Below, piece after piece: positions 61,273-64,000 of a DNA stretch of 64,000 bases; the stretch's first letter is position 1; every line of letters begins with the position of its first letter. The notes under the pieces were generated by a model. The model saw nothing but the letters and a program-made list of their open reading frames with translations. It was not told the origin of the DNA and did not search any database. The DNA is taken from assembly GCF_002786295.1 (NCBI RefSeq), contig NZ_PGTC01000009.1:558001-622000 (forward strand), written 5' to 3'. The stretch is from Pseudooceanicola marinus. GTDB lineage: Bacteria; Pseudomonadota; Alphaproteobacteria; Rhodobacterales; Rhodobacteraceae. A program made the translations under genes and the position numbers.

Positions 61273-61567
61273 TGGGCTGATCCCCTGTCGTGTCGGCCCC
61301 CTGCGCGGGGGCTATGCGTCTGAGGGCAGGGGATAGCGCAAGGGGGCGCGAAGGTGAAGCCTTCGCAATGCCGCGCCTGCATGCCGGCGCTGCGGACCCG
61401 GAGGCGGCGCCGGCCGCGAGGCAGCGCCGCCCTTGTCCTTTCCTCTGCCAGCCCCACGCCCAGCCCCGAAGCAAGGCCATGCCGCAGGGCAGAAATCCTG
61501 GGGGCGGGGATGGACTATGCGCGGCGAGAGGCTAGTGTCTGGGCAAGGACCACCGAGGGAGCGCAGC

Positions 61568-63857
<2,290 letters not shown>

Positions 63858-63874
<17 letters not shown>

Positions 63875-64000
63875 ACGCCTGGTCGCCCGGCTGTGGCCGG
63901 GCGGGTGGCTGCAACGTCGCCGGCGTGCGCCGGCGCGACTGAACCGGCAGCCTGTCACCCATGTGGTGATCCTCGACGGCACCATGTCTTCGCTTCTGCC
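63858..64000 (+). CDS. Start of a probable DUF2235-type alpha/beta hydrolase gene (3' truncated by window)
   Basis: Frame from GTG 63858, open to the window edge (47 codons). After a basic stretch (LWPGGWLQRRRRAPARL) comes the strand THVVILDGTMSSLL, which resembles the start of DUF2235 hydrolases (VLDGT motif). It overlaps the CoxL-like gene by 17 nt. Only the start is visible, so the call is tentative. Confidence 0.45.

Noticed and set aside
58555-61323. 922-codon open frame on the plus strand, antisense to valS
   Set aside because: High-GC third-position bias opens the opposite frame; the protein is His/Val/Gly-rich without motifs, while valS is complete with all synthetase motifs.
61273-61567. 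Leader peptide or attenuator for valS
   Set aside because: Two hairpins occur (61296-61312 and 61348-61366) but no valine-rich short frame or T run accompanies them.

Overview
The window reads as chromosomal DNA of a high-GC alphaproteobacterium of the order Rhodobacterales (Rhodobacteraceae / Roseobacter group). Pointers are an HvrA-type H-NS protein, the phaZ-phaC-phaP-phaR polyhydroxyalkanoate cluster, a fused TrpE(G)-type amidotransferase end, small families typical of this group (DUF6524-like, DUF2842, TerB-like) and many short-chain and amino-acid ABC transporters. I see no CRISPR array, transposase, integrase, phage gene, rRNA or tRNA.

Layout. 1-1453: 3' end of an anthranilate synthase amidotransferase domain, an H-NS family regulator and an IMPACT-family protein. 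1450-9404: a pyrimidine-catabolism locus with RutR (minus strand), a RutR operator, beta-ureidopropionase, dihydropyrimidinase and an ABC importer with an NMT1/THI5-like binding protein; a GNAT acetyltransferase is translationally coupled inside it. 9419-16835: a FadR-type GntR regulator, a DUF1028 gene and an oligopeptide/dipeptide ABC transporter whose second permease is fused to an ATPase; a 16-bp operator-like motif occurs before the regulator and twice in the divergent promoter it probably controls. 16842-23269: a LysR regulator and the PHA granule cluster phaR, phaP, phaC, phaZ, with an outer-membrane barrel gene lodged between phaR and phaP and CTGC-N3-GCAG PhaR-type sites at phaP and phaC/phaZ. 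23374-33368: housekeeping and stress genes (DNA alkyl repair, IleRS, YcjF/GNAT/YcjX, TruA, a 2-oxoglutarate/Fe(II)-type oxygenase). 33411-36074: an ATP-grasp enzyme and a DegT/DnrJ aminotransferase. 36370-39002: a four-helix membrane protein and a PQQ dehydrogenase with a very acidic linker. 39106-46165: a minus-strand unit of an amino-acid/polyamine-type ABC importer, two glutamine-synthetase-like ligases and a class I amidotransferase. 46251-64000: TerB-like protein, PPK2, two MFS carriers, a 22-residue membrane peptide, SGNH lipoprotein, CTP synthase, SecG, adenylosuccinate synthetase, ValRS, a CoxL-like molybdenum hydroxylase and the start of a probable alpha/beta-hydrolase gene.

The most unusual signal is a dispersed intergenic element: a G5C/GC5 hairpin, a second hairpin whose sequence varies while its pairing is kept, and a fixed end CCCCCGGAGTATTT. 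Full or partial copies occur at about 3580, 10241, 10406, 28151, 28296, 54326 and 56436, several just downstream of genes and two as inverted pairs. Other highlights are the 28-bp perfect palindrome inside the pyrimidine importer operon, the split and acid-linked quinoprotein, the GNAT inserted between ycjX and ycjF, and a 22-codon membrane-peptide gene with its own ribosome site and terminator.
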